Below, one piece after another: positions 1 to 10,888 of a stretch of DNA of 64,000 nucleotides. Below the pieces are notes generated by a model. It had not been told where the DNA came from. It made no database searches and saw only the letters and a program-made list of their open reading frames with translations. Both the position numbers and the translations under genes were made by a program. The DNA is from Hanleya hanleyi (Eukaryota; Mollusca; Polyplacophora; Lepidopleurida; Hanleyidae): the NCBI GenBank assembly GCA_036873755.1, contig JAVTVY010017328.1, positions 1 through 64,000 on the forward strand. Reading direction: 5' to 3'. How positions within the stretch are numbered: the first letter of the stretch is position 1; each line of letters begins with the position of its first letter.

Positions 1-1375
1 AATAAACCTAAATAATTGTTTAAAATCATGCTGCTATTAATTCTAAAAATCATTGGACCGTCTCATCCCCTAAATCTCAAATCAGTTATCCTAAACACAG
101 CTGGTGACTGATATTTGGCTCCATTTAAAAAAATAAGGAATTTACATGCCAGCTCACCATGATAATCAGAACACACCAGTAAAGTTACCGTAACATAATT
201 CCATTCTCTAACCTACCTCCCTACCCAAAATAGTAAGTTCCCACGGGTATAGATCTCTATCCTAGATACCCCTGGTACACTTTGGCACTGTATCGTGTTC
301 ACCGAAAACACAGCTGTAAAGCAACATCCTGCATATATTGACCAATCAGATCACTTGTTTACCGTGACCATGGCGACCATGACAAGAGATTCGAAAACAA
401 AATAGCTAAAGCTGCTTGTGAGATATAACCATTGGCAGATAAACACCCACATTTTCAACAACCATGAACATTTAATAAAAATAAAGGAAAGATAGTTTAA
501 AACAAAATCTATTTGAAAAAAAAATATATCCATTCATCTTATCCTCAAATGTGGGAAACACTGAAACTTTAAAGGCGGTCCGTGATGTCAGTGTATTCAA
601 CCTCACTTACCGCTGATTGAACTGAGTGAAATAACGCACGTACATACATGTATGTTTACTCATTACATTTTTTTGTACCAGCTTGTTTGCAATGGATACT
701 CTTATCCTTACCTATTCTAAGACCCTATGTATGTTTCTTGGACTACAAAATGGTGTTTGAATTCCTCTAACGTCTTCTACCATGACAGAGCTGATGTTAT
801 ACATAATTTTTATCTTTTTTATAATTTTATTCCCGTTTGCCCTAATTTTTTACTAGCTAGTGGTCAGATAATAAGTTTATAATGGCTATAGCTGATTCAT
901 TTTGGTTTTCTACGGTCATCATCATTTGAAATGTTGCTTATGTCATTTTTTGTATGTCAGACAGATGATAAACATGTTTATAAGACATGTTTATAAGAGA
1001 ATCTGGCAGTTGTGGTAGGCATTCGTTTTTTACCCCCAAAATGGCCCAAAACAACTGCCTACTTTCCATGTAATTTTTACACTTCAAGTTGAAATACCAA
1101 ATGTCACTTCTTGTGGCTGCCTACTTCCATGGCCTCCACCTGCTACTTCTAAGCTAAATTAGTGACATCCCAAAGACTCCACGACATATACATTTGTGAG
1201 TTGAAGTGGCATGATCAATGACAAGGCATTGAGCATGTTGGTGAGATAAATTTATGCATGCTGGGTTCATATATAATATAACTCGGGTTCAAGGATGTGA
1301 ATTGTCATCATTTCTCAGCTACATGCGTGAATGTACCTCAAACATGTCAATGCATGGCAAAAAGAAGCCTCTTGA
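1..1375. other. AT-rich intergenic DNA, no gene recognised
   Basis: No open reading frame here looks like a protein; the 60-residue minus-strand frame near 351-533 is a low-complexity phenylalanine-rich translation. The one recognisable item is a dispersed repeat at about 225-370, described separately. Start and end of this stretch are set by the window edge and by the TSD of the element at 1381. Confidence 0.6.
225..370 (+). repeat. Dispersed repeat, copy 1 (CTATCCTAGATACCCC family)
   Basis: The segment shares GTAAGTTCCC, CTATCCTAGATACCCC, AAAGCAACAT and the GACCAATCAG-like stretch, in the same order, with 9866-10230. It is therefore one copy of an interspersed family with at least two members in the window. 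The second copy carries a palindromic insertion between the first two blocks. Family identity unknown. Confidence 0.55.
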
Positions 1376-1380
1376 TATTG

Positions 1381-3027
1381 CAGGGGTTATTCTAGCCCAA
1401 AATTGTTCATAAACTCAATTTCAAAATTTTTGTAAACTCAATTTTTTTGCGCGCCTACGGCGCTCAAGGAATTCTACAAAACTCAATATTTTTTCCTTTT
1501 TTTATCAAAAAAATTAGGAAACTCAATTTTTCCAACTTTTTCATCGCACCAATTACAGAACTGAGGTTGGTCATATGTTTACAAGCACATAGACACTTCT
1601 TCAGAGACCAACAAATACTGACAATTCTATTTACAAGAATTATATCACAGTCTACAACAACATTGGTAAAATAACTGTGTTACGAGATAACCCATTGGCC
1701 CAAACCATGACAGGGTACCGTGTATCATCCAACAATTGAAGGCGACATTAGCACGACATGTCTTCTTAGAGCAACAACAACATATAGAACTGCTGCTGCA
1801 TTGTCGATCAAGATATAAACTTCGGCCTAAAATAGTCAGCCGTTCACTTGTTACATGCAAGTTTTGTACACTCCGGTACAACCACACCAAACCACAGTAC
1901 GGCTGTTGTCAGTTAATAGGTTGTTTAGCATGAGGTCATGCTAAAACATACATGCTAGATGCTATAATTGTTAAATATTGAAGCTAAATTTTTTGCCGTT
2001 AACAGAGAAGATTGTGATCGAATATATAACCTGACAAAATTCCTGTTTTACAGATTTATAAACTCTGAAATCTTTCATAAATATCGCCATAAAAAAATAT
2101 TTATGAAATAATTATTCTCTAAAGAGACATTTTAAGTTTGCTTTACTTTAATTGAACATTATGTAAATAATTTTGGTAGACAGTAAAACTCAAATGCACA
2201 CACATTGTGTAAACAGAAATCAAGGGAAAACACTCTTGTGACCAATATTAAAGATAACTGCAGAATTTATTACCCGAATTTTCAACGTCAGGAGTACCCT
2301 CTTATTAAAATCTTCTAGCATTTCTTTGACACTGACTGAAGATAAGGATTCTCTGTCCAGGGCGACGAATTTTATATGTCCTTCGTCATTAAGCTACGAG
2401 TATTCGTCGACAGTCTATGTTGTCGTTGTTGTCGGGAGTGAAGACGTGAAGTGCTCGACCACTTCACTCAAAAGCGTTTCATCAGATAATTGGATGGTTA
2501 AATGAACTGGTTGATGAGGAAACAACTGATCCATTAACTAAAACCACGATGGCTTTGGTATGCGACCGTCAAATGTGCCGGAGTTAAAACTTTACTGCCA
2601 CGTGCTTGACACGAGGGAATCCTCGCTAGAAAAGGACTGTGCCTCATTTTGAAATAGGGCTTTCCCCAAGAATGTAAACCAAGATGGCAGCTCTTAAGTC
2701 GCCTTCGCGCTGACTCGTGCTGTGACAGTTCATTCGTTTTACTTAGATTTGCTCACTTATTTCTTTTACGACCAAAAATTACTGATAATTAAAATACATG
2801 CAGCATTAATTATCTCCAAAATATTGATGCGGGCGGGTCATGCGAAATGAACTATCAACTGACAACTGGTATGTTGTGGGAAAACTCAAATTTTTTTCGT
2901 GCGCGCAAAGCGCACAAACAGCAAAAATCGCAAAACTCATTTTTTTTTAATCAAAACTCAATTTAAAATTTTCTGCAAAACTCAATATTTATTTATTTTT
3001 ATGAAAAAACGGCTAGAAAATCCCCTG
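1381..3027 (+). mobile_element. Non-autonomous TIR transposon, element A (5-bp TSD)
   Basis: The left end CAGGGGTTATTCTAGCC and right end GGCTAGAAAATCCCCTG form imperfect terminal inverted repeats. They are flanked by an exact 5-bp duplication, tattg, at 1376-1380 and 3028-3032. Inside each end lie several AAACTCAATTTT-like motifs (about 1413, 1434, 1479, 1519 on the left; 2880-3000 on the right). These motifs keep the same orientation at both ends, so they are direct rather than inverted. A GC-rich GCGCGC-type motif accompanies them at each end. No transposase frame is visible, so the copy must be mobilised in trans. The interior near 1919-1945 contains a short rearranged piece resembling the ends of the MITE at 17808-18050. 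Superfamily not assigned. Confidence 0.8.
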
Positions 3028-3032
3028 TATTG

Positions 3033-3351
3033 TTAAACACCAAATCGCTGCCTAGATCTGCAAATTAGGGCCAAAATTTACTCCTGTCAATGGTCCCAAA
3101 CCCTGATGACGTATTCTTTCAGTCACGTGATGAATTTTGTATTCATTCATCTGCATGACACGTGAACACTTACATGTATCCAGAAATCTAACATCCCTTA
3201 TACAACACGAAACCAATTAAATTGTTATTGTTAATGAAATTACATGTGCCGCAAGGCGTGAAGTCCTATATGTAACCCGATACACCAAATTAAAGCTGCT
3301 TTTTCTACTGCCAGCTCAGGCAAGCAAGCAAGCAAGCAATTAAGTTGATGT
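3033..3351. other. Host spacer between elements A and B
   Basis: About 320 bp of unique-looking AT-rich sequence separates the two TIR elements. It contains a short (CAAG)n run near 3321-3338 and no coding potential. Confidence 0.5.
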
Positions 3352-3356
3352 CATGT

Positions 3357-4548
3357 CAGGGGGTTTTCTTGACAGTTTTTCACCGGGGTAACCCCGATGA
3401 AAAACAAATAAGAATTGAGTTTTGACGTTTTTTTGGAAATTGAGTTTTCCATGAAAAAATTGAGTATTTTATTTTTCGGACGCGCGCGAAAAAATTGAGT
3501 TTCCTTCAATAAAATTGAGTTTCTGTAACGAAATGCAAAGATAATACAGCTCGCGAGAAGAAAGAAAAGACTGCACTCACGTGGCGGAAGAGCGATGTGT
3601 GCGTTGTTGTTGTTATACGCGCAGCATACGTTTTGTTCCACTTTGCATGCGGTGTATGTGGGGAACCCTCGCCTGTATTTCTTTATGAGGGGAAACTGGG
3701 GTTGGCGATTTCCGACTCCGGGTACCAGGATGTGGTGTGGTCATGTGGTGTTTACCTTATCGACGACAGTTCCCGCCATGAATACCACAGACAGAAGAAC
3801 TCGTCTAAGACTGATGGAGGTGCTGTGGTTGCGAACATATCGTTCCAGAGTTGATGTGAATGTACAGGTGACGGACTCACCATAACTGTCTTCTGTACAC
3901 CATATCGATATTCATTGTTTCAGTCGAGAACAGTGATTAACTTGTATTGCTGTCATGGAGGAGATTGTGTGCAAAGACTGTCAGATTCAAAGTATATAAA
4001 TACAGATATATTTCAATTTTGAATGCAGCAAATGGTGTTGTTGTTTTTCTTTTCCCAACGTCATTGAAAACTGTTGACTGCTTCTGTCTTGCATGAATGT
4101 CAGAACTCATGCAGGGACCCGCCAACGAATCCCCCCAACCTCGGACATGAGAGGGGTGAGAGATTGCCTCGTTGCGGGGATTTTACACACTTTGCATCCC
4201 GTACTGGAGTAAGTCTTTTCTGGGGGTGGGGCTTGGTGGGATTCCATTGTTTATGCAGGCATTCATGTGTAAATTCCATTAGTCCCACCAAACCCCGGGA
4301 GTGGTTCGCTTGACACCTGCATTAAGCTCGGACTAAAACTACTGAACGATCGATTCTTCCTATTTCTAAGATGAAAAGGCACTAAAAATTGAGTTTTCGC
4401 ACTACATTCGATGAAAATTGGGAAAAATTGAGTTTTCATACTTCATTCAATGAAAATCGGGAAAAATTGAGTTTTAGGCGAAAAAAATTGAGTTTTATTG
4501 AATTCAGAAATTGAGTAGATGAATTTTTTTTGTCAAGAATAACCCCTG
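3357..4548 (-). mobile_element. Non-autonomous TIR transposon, element B (same family, opposite orientation)
   Basis: The left end is CAGGGGGTTTTCTTGAC and the right end, read inward on the minus strand, is CAGGGGTTATTCTTGAC. The flanks carry an exact 5-bp duplication, catgt, at 3352-3356 and 4549-4553. ATTGAGTTTT motifs occur near both ends in one direction, the reverse of those in element A, so B is the same family inserted the other way round. The interior differs from A. It includes a stretch at 3595-3885 open in two plus-strand frames of about 85-96 residues, which might be captured sequence but matches no family I recognise. No transposase is present. Confidence 0.8.
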
Positions 4549-4553
4549 CATGT

Positions 4554-5606
4554 TACTTGAGGGAGGTGACAGGCTAATTGAATTGTATAAAGATCCCCAC
4601 CAGCCATTTGATTGTCATGGATGTTGGGGGCCTACATTGCATCAAGGGATAGTGGAATTTCATTGTCGTGGATGTAGGGGGCCTACGTCATTGATCAGGT
4701 TTCAGGACAATATGGCATGTATGGGATGGCAAATACTAAATCAGGTCCAATGTGCATGTGCATATTGAAGCCCCTGGGGTTTTTCTTGGGGGGGGGGGGT
4801 CAAGTTTTTCAAGCTGACCCCTAGGTAGCTCTCAGAAAAATATGAGAAACTATGATAGATCCCCTTAATAATCTGATAATTAATGAAATGATGATGTGCC
4901 ACTCCTAAAAATCTCTCACATTCGGTTTTGATGTGCGAGCCCGGAGGAGGTGGACAGAGTTTATCCATGGCCTTTTGCTTGTCCGTACCTGTAAATTGTG
5001 CATGTGATGAAGTCGGCTATACATGAAGCTGAGGTACTCCAAAAATTGTTAGAATTCGGAAATCAGTAACTCTTCTTATGTAATCATAGATAATATGGAG
5101 ATTGTGGACAAGGAGATAGATGAAGGGTACACAGATTTGTCTGTTGACACAATTTTGTCTGACAGGTCTGAGCACACAGCCCTGTCTGACTGACAGCCTC
5201 AAGTCTAACATTTCAATATGATGAGGCAGGAATCAATGTAACAGAGTCAAAAGGATGAGCTTGCTGGCGAAAGATAAATTTGTTTTGTCAGTAATTGACA
5301 CCATGAACACATCTTGACACCATGAACATTGTTGTCCAAGTACAAATTTTGTCTACCTGTTATTATTTCACTAATATTGATCCTATTGTTATAATGGTGA
5401 CAAGACCAATGCTTGTACATGTAAAGTGTAAATATTTTCTACTTCTTCACAGATAATGCCAACGCAGTTTTTTGCCACCAGTTAATATTTGAGAAATTGC
5501 TGCAGGCCTACATTCATGACATTCGGCAAGTCTAAATGCTTGTTTGCCAACGGCGAGATGGTGATCTTAAATATGCCTTTTGTTAGATGAGGTCGTATTA
5601 TGCAAT
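4554..5606. other. Intergenic DNA, nothing recognised
   Basis: No convincing reading frame or repeat structure apart from a poly-G run near 4790-4800. Short frames on both strands have no domain-like pattern. Confidence 0.5.
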
Positions 5607-5773
5607 CTACACGCTTAAAACTAAAGTGTTGAAACTTACTCGTAAAGTGTTGAAATAACCCTTTAAGTGTGTCCACAGGGACAACACTTAAAGAGCAGTC
5701 CCTGTGGACACACTTAAAGGGTTATTTCAACACTTCACGAGTAAGTTTCAACACTTGAGTTTTAAGCGTGTAG
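5607..5773. mobile_element. Near-perfect palindromic MITE, TA-flanked
   Basis: The left arm (5607-5682) and right arm (5698-5773) are almost exact reverse complements of about 76 bp, separated by a loop of about 15 nt. The outer ends read TACACGCTTAAAACT and its complement. A TA dinucleotide borders CACGCTTAAAACT on both sides, the target expected for Tc1/mariner-type MITEs; that assignment is an inference. The arms contain the direct repeat AAGTGTTGAAA twice. No coding capacity. Confidence 0.75.
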
Positions 5774-6092
5774 CTAGTTCTGTCCATCCGTACATACAAA
5801 TGCCCATACAAATGCCCATCTGAATACCCAAGTTCTTTTTGTCCACTTCAAAGAGAGAGAGAAAGAATTATAGTTTAATGTCATGTTCATCAATATTTCA
5901 GCTACATGTATCTTGCGATTGTTCATGATTTTACCAGGTTTTTTATCTGTTTTTTTCTAACGATTGCTTTTGTATTCTTAAGATACAACATTGTCATTAC
6001 TGGTATACAGTACTAATTATCAGCATGAACATGTACATATATTCTGAGAAAATGCTGAAAATTGAATACCCCATATAAGTCACAATCTATTG

Positions 6093-6409
6093 CGGGTGGT
6101 TGGGTGAGTTCAGGTTCCTGTTGCTTCAATGCATTTTGCTGAGAAGCAACAGGAACTTGATAATGTGATGTCTAGCACTGTAATATCACTTGTATTTATT
6201 GCACTGTAAGCGTCCTGTCTGTGTCCTGTGTGCTGTCCTCCGTGTTTTATAGGGTGGATGCGTGGAGGATGTCTGGTTCCATGCCGCTTCAAAGATTTCT
6301 TCTTTGAAGTAGCAGGAACACAACTGAGCTGGGTGGTGCTTGGTTGGTTCGTCGTGATATAGCTGAAATATTGTTGAAAGCGACGTTAAATTCTATTCAC
6401 TCACTCACT
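6093..6409 (+). mobile_element. Full-length SINE with 12-bp target-site duplication
   Basis: The element is flanked by exact copies of cacaatctattg at 6081-6092 and 6410-6421. Its 3' part contains CGTGATATAGCTGAAATAT, then GCGACGTTAAA and a (CTCA)n tail, the arrangement found at the 3' end of abundant molluscan SINEs. The 5' half contains a short hairpin built from GTTCCTGTTGCTT and its complement (about 6112-6157), plus a related block near 6283-6318. I could not place clear pol III A and B boxes. It has no protein and would depend on a LINE reverse transcriptase that recognises the tail. Confidence 0.8.
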
Positions 6410-6539
6410 CACAATCTATTGAATCTCACTCACATATCTGATAAATCTGAATTCAGACTCATATATCCTTTGGGTAAATTAGAGCCCTCGGTTTTATTTA
6501 CCAATGTTACCGTTCATGATCCTTTTGCCATGATGAAAT

Positions 6540-7630
6540 TGTTTCAGCTGTATGGTGTCCACAGACAGAAGTGACCCAAGAAAGCCAAGGGCAAAAGCTC
6601 TCCACATTCCAGACAAGGATCAGCAACCTCAGTCACAGTTCAACACTAAAGATCAACATTGCACAGGAACCTTCAACTTTAATCAGCATCACACAAGAAT
6701 TTCTAAAACTTCACCTAACATCGATTATGATAACTACCACAGACAATTTAATACAGTTTCGGGACGAAACTTTTTCGGGGACGGAGGGAACTATAACAGA
6801 GCCATAACACATACATGTACATATGCAATGTACTTGTAATGTCGTTCGACTATATTCCATTATTATTTAATGTTTGTTTATTCTGAGTTAGCATAAAATG
6901 TATAGAGTTAAAATTACCATATATTTAAGCTGTAGATGATAGTTATTGAATTTTGTTTAAACACATGTAGAATTAGTTAGAGCTAGGAATAATGATATGA
7001 GTAAGATGTTTTGATAACAGTTTGATAAGTCTGGAACTTGACATTCAATCAGTGTTGTTAGACAAGTTCTGGCAAGCTGGTGCAAAGACAGGAGCCAGGT
7101 GACAATTATAGTTAGACTGTCATTTCAGGCTAAGATAATCTTTTATTGTTATTAGATAAGACTCCATACTGTTAAATGAGATGTCCTACTGAATAAACAG
7201 GAAAGCTGGCAGACATGACAGGACTTTAGGATTACTTGAACAATTGTTAAAAGTGTGTTTGTGATTGTTAAGAATGTCTACCTATGGATTTCACTAAAAC
7301 TATAATGGGTATAAATATTGGTCAGTATGAAACCAAGTTAGTTCACTTTTAGAATTCATCTTGGCATGCGACTTTGCAGCGCCAAGGCAGTTAGTAAGTT
7401 ATATAGAATTGCACTTGTAAATGTAGATTGCTATATGTACTAACATATAGTTTCTGTAATAACTGGAAGTGCTGTATAATTGTGTATATTGGAATTAATA
7501 TTACGTCAAAGTTAGATAATTAGATTAGGATAATAAAGCTAGGCTATGTTTATACTTAACATGGACTGCGACTTACTTATTAATGTGATAACCAGTGAGC
7601 CAACCTGGTTATAATACCCCCCAGCTAATG
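6540..7630 (+). mobile_element. Possible 3' end of an LTR retrotransposon (internal tail plus LTR)
   Basis: A purine-rich stretch at 6777-6789 (GGGGACGGAGGGA), preceded by GGGACGAAAC, resembles the polypurine tract and 3' tail of Ty3/gypsy elements. Downstream AT-rich sequence has a TATAAATA box near 7312 and an AATAAAG signal near 7533, as an LTR might. No second LTR, no clear TG...CA ends and no TSD were found. It could equally be an unrelated AT-rich repeat. Confidence 0.3.
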
Positions 7631-7677
7631 AACTTGACAAACACCTGTGGATAGGCCCACTTTAAATTTGATTTATT

Positions 7678-8226
7678 CAGGGGCATCACTAGGAGGGGGA
7701 GGGAGGGGTCGTGCGAATGTTTTCAGTTTCCACGGAAGGATGTACCGAAAGTTCAAAGGGGGGACTATCACAGCCCATGTTGAAAAACATGACACCTCAT
7801 GCCTGAATCCATTCGACTTAGTTATATTTAATACTTGTAAAACGATGACCTTCACGCCTTGGAACATTAGAAACCAATATTGATTGACACAAAGCTAAAA
7901 TAAGCCAATCCTGTCAGACCAACAGGAATAAATATAATGTATGTAGATTATTGAGGGGGTGGACCCTCCCTGACCGCCCCCCCCCCCCGTAGATCCTGCC
8001 TTGATTTCCCATTTACCACCATGCCAGGAATATGTGCCAAGGGCGCGCCTTTCTAGAAGGTGCCCCCGGCGGAAAATTTTGAACTTTTGTGCTCCATTCC
8101 CTTCATTTAGCGTATTTTTATGCTAAACTGGGGTTTAATATCTTACATAATTTTTTGTATTTCCAATCTACGAGTGAAAAGGGGGATGCGTTCGCACCGC
8201 ACGCACCATGGGTAGCGACGCCCTTG
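7678..8226. mobile_element. hAT-like non-autonomous element
   Basis: The left end CAGGGGCATCACTAGG and the right end, read inward on the minus strand, CAAGGGCGTCGCTACC are similar imperfect inverted repeats. Subterminal GTGCGAA blocks occur on both sides. CAGGGGCGTMGCTA-type termini are common in hAT elements. The expected 8-bp TSD is not clear: gatttatt on the left, ttattaca on the right. Poly-G and poly-C runs lie inside at about 7696-7708 and 7976-7988. No transposase frame. Confidence 0.5.
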
Positions 8227-8446
8227 TTATTACATATCATGTTATAGTGTGGTATGATATGATATATGCGATATTTATTGTATTAGATACATGGAAGCCA
8301 TGCAGCTCACAATACAAACAAACAATTAGAACAAACATGAGAGCCAGTGAGGGACACTCGCTCACATGAAAAACAAGAGGACTAAAGGATACTTCATCTT
8401 GCAGTAGCAATTAATGAGACAACCGAAGGATACTTTCATTTACTGT

Positions 8447-9225
8447 AACAATATGATAGGACAGAAGGATATACTCTCACTTGCATTAACAATATGATAG
8501 GACAGAAGGATATACTCTCACTTGCATTAACAATATGATAGGACAGAAGGATATACTCTCACTTGCATTAACAATATGATAGGGCAGAAGGATATACTCT
8601 CACTTGCATTAACAATATGATAGGGCAGAAGGATATACTCTCACTTGCATTAACAATATGATAGGACAGAAGGATATACTCTCACTTGCATTAACAATAT
8701 GATAGGACAGAAGGATATACTCTCACTTGCATTAACAATATGATAGGGCAGAAAGATATACTCTCACTTGCATTAACAATATGATAGGACAGAACGATAT
8801 ACTCTCACTTGCATTAACAATATGATAGGACAGAACGATATACTCTCACTTGCATTAACAATATGATAGGACAGAAGGATATACTCTCACTTGCATTAAC
8901 AATATGATAGGGCAGAAGGATATACTCTCACTTGCATTAACAATATGATAGGACAGAACGATATACTCTCACTTGCATTAACAATATGATAGGACAGAAC
9001 GATATACTCTCACTTGCATTAACAATATGATAGGACAGAAGGATATACTCTCACTTGCATTAACAATATGATAGGGCAGAAGGATATACTCTCACTTGCA
9101 TTAACAATATGATAGGGCAGAAGGATATACTCTCACTTGCATTAACAATATGATAGGACAGAAGGATATACTCTCACTTGCATTAACAATATGAAAGGAC
9201 TGAAAGATACTATAAGTTATACCAG
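8447..9225. repeat. 41-bp minisatellite, about 19 copies
   Basis: A 41-bp unit beginning AACAATATGATAGGACAGAA repeats head to tail at exact 41-bp steps from 8447 to 9185. Units differ mainly at two sites, GACAGAAGG versus GGCAGAAGG versus GACAGAACG. The order of variants at 8775-8938 is repeated at 8939-9102, giving a local four-unit (164-bp) higher-order repeat. Degenerate copies lie upstream (8395-8446) and downstream (about 9500-9640). The last unit, at 9185, is diverged. Confidence 0.95.
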
Positions 9226-9500
9226 TTGATGCATGGAAATGCAGGGTGGTATTGAAAAAAAATTTCCGTGTGTTTTCATAAATATACATAATCAGCGAGA
9301 CAAAAGTAAGAAAGGCATAATCAAGGTTGGCCACTGCATACTCTGAGTCTCTCTCGATCTCGGTGTTGTCTGTCAGTGTCACACAAGAACCCTTCAGTCG
9401 ATATGCCGACTGGTCAAGTGTGACTTTGGAACAGCCTTGTACATTTGGCAAGTCAGGGTAATTAAAAACAATACAATTTCCTCTGAAATACAATAATTTC
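9226..9500 (-). other. Non-repeat island within the minisatellite; weak exon-like minus-strand frame
   Basis: This island separates the regular 41-bp array from its degenerate continuation. On the minus strand it is open throughout, and the middle (about 9290-9480) has a mixed, protein-like composition. The frame runs into repeat sequence at both ends, and no domain, splice signal or homologue is recognised. It may be chance or a captured exon. Confidence 0.2.
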
Positions 9501-9660
9501 ACTTGCATTTACAATAAGGGAGGACTGACAGATACGGTACTTCAATTGCAACAATATAAGAGGGTTGAAGGATACTTTCACTTGCATTCATAGCACAGGA
9601 ATAAGCAGGATAATTGCAACAACGAGGACTGGAGGATATACTTTTACTTTCAAGAGAGCT
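9501..9660. repeat. Degenerate continuation of the 41-bp minisatellite
   Basis: Imperfect copies of CACTTGCATT and AGGAYTGAAGGATA-like segments occur three to four times here, with spacing near that of the regular array. They indicate older decayed units beyond the island at 9226-9500. Confidence 0.6.
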
Positions 9661-9865
9661 TGATAGATTGTAGTACGAATGTTAATTATCATAATTTGGC
9701 TGACGGATGATTTTTTTTTCAGACCATGTACCTTCATATCAAAATATGGTGTTCGTTCAACAAACTTCACGGATGGTTTTATTTAAAAATAATTCATGTG
9801 TCTATAAAGTTAATTCTCGTAAACTAAATGATATCAATCATCTCTTCTCTGTACCCATCCTCTCT

Positions 9866-10230
9866 GAAACCAGGGGTAAGTTCCCCGCCAGTGAAAACAT
9901 TGTGACCAAAGCGATATGGTACCATCATGACCATCGCCACGGTGAATACATCTTCACCATAATGGTACCATATTGGTACCAACGGACTATCAACGGTTGT
10001 GTGTCCGCTCCGGTACCGCAATGGTACCGTTACAGTGAAGAAGTAGTCGCCACAGTCGACACTATGGTACCATACTGCTCTGGACACAATGTTTCACTGG
10101 CGGGGAACATAGGTGTGTATCTCTATCCTAGATACCCCTATTACCATGATTACACATGCGACTATTTTTTCGGCCAATCGTCAAAGCAACATTCTATGTA
10201 TATATTATTATTATACGTATGGTTGCCACG
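9866..10230 (+). repeat. Dispersed repeat, copy 2, split by a palindrome
   Basis: The flanks of the palindrome at 9880-10108 match the repeat at 225-370. GTAAGTTCCC lies on the left. CTATCCTAGATACCCC (about 10119-10134) and AAAGCAACAT (about 10183) lie on the right. The palindrome therefore interrupts this copy relative to the first. Confidence 0.55.
9880..10108. mobile_element. 229-bp foldback element
   Basis: GTTCCCCGCCAGTGAAAACA at 9880 is matched by its near-complement ending at 10108, giving inverted arms of about 29 bp. Inside are repeated ATGGTACCAT palindromes. The 175-residue plus-strand frame and the 87-residue minus-strand frame crossing it are by-products of the symmetry. Probably a MITE; the insertion duplication is not resolved. 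Confidence 0.65.
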
Positions 10231-10734
10231 GTGATGAAGTATCAGACTGAAAATTGATCAAGGGGAAATGTTTTCGAACGAAACAATTAATTAAATGTAT
10301 GGGATTGCTTGAAAAATGAGGCAAAAATCAAGACGCTGTGATATCAAATTTTATTTTTTGTTATAAACATGATCGAGAGAAGAGCTAATGTTAGCGTAAA
10401 TGGACTTGACCTTTGAGATGACATTCATCCCAAGGTCGAGAACTTAACATTTGATTCATATGGTCTCCTCATACAAGTTCACCCAGATTTGGTTTTTAAT
10501 GAGAAAAAAGTATATAGTTTTATATTAAATGGACATTTTTTCATTTGGCCAGGAGTTTAGCCCCAGCTCAAGTTTTGATTTCCCCTGTACTATGTTGTCG
10601 TGTGGTTTTGGCTGTGTACAGAATTTGACATTAAAGAACATTATGATGAGGCAAAAGAAAAAAACGTTCTTTGTATATTGACCATTCAGATTAATGTTAC
10701 AATAAGGTTACTTCACTCATATAATGAAAGCCAG
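10231..10734. other. Intergenic DNA, nothing recognised
   Basis: AT-rich sequence without coding potential. A short GTATATTGACCATTCAGAT segment near 10672 resembles part of the repeat family at 225-370. Confidence 0.4.
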
Positions 10735-10888
10735 TTTGAATGAAGGAAGAAGCCACATTGCCGGATGAGAACCACAGCCAATCACACATGCACCTGCCAC
10801 CAGCGGGGCTTGAACCTGTGCCAGTTCAGCAGTGTGAGATTAGCGATCACTGGCAATGCGCCTTAGACCACTCGGCCATGCACCCATC
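10735..10888 (-). mobile_element. tRNA-derived SINE or tRNA pseudogene
   Basis: On the minus strand from about 10885 the sequence begins GGGTGCATGGCCGAGTGG, with a good pol III A box (TGGCCGAGTGG). A B box, GGTTCAAGCC, follows at about 10807-10816, at a spacing longer than in a mature type-I tRNA. The head resembles a tRNA-Leu or tRNA-Ser gene. The extended middle and the non-tRNA sequence past the acceptor region suggest a SINE head rather than a working tRNA. No TSD found. Confidence 0.55.

Noticed and set aside
3595..3885. Captured gene in element B
   Set aside because: Two overlapping plus frames are open but neither shows a recognisable domain or splice pattern.
8447..9225. CRISPR-like regular repeats
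   Set aside because: Units are contiguous 41-bp copies with no unique spacers, in a eukaryotic repeat-rich setting with no cas genes; this is a minisatellite.
9707..10234. 175-residue plus-strand frame
   Set aside because: It spans a palindromic element and dispersed repeat, has no domain, and is mirrored by an open minus-strand frame.
10792..10885. Functional tRNA-Leu gene
   Set aside because: A and B boxes are present, but the spacing and acceptor region do not fold as a mature tRNA; a SINE head is more likely.
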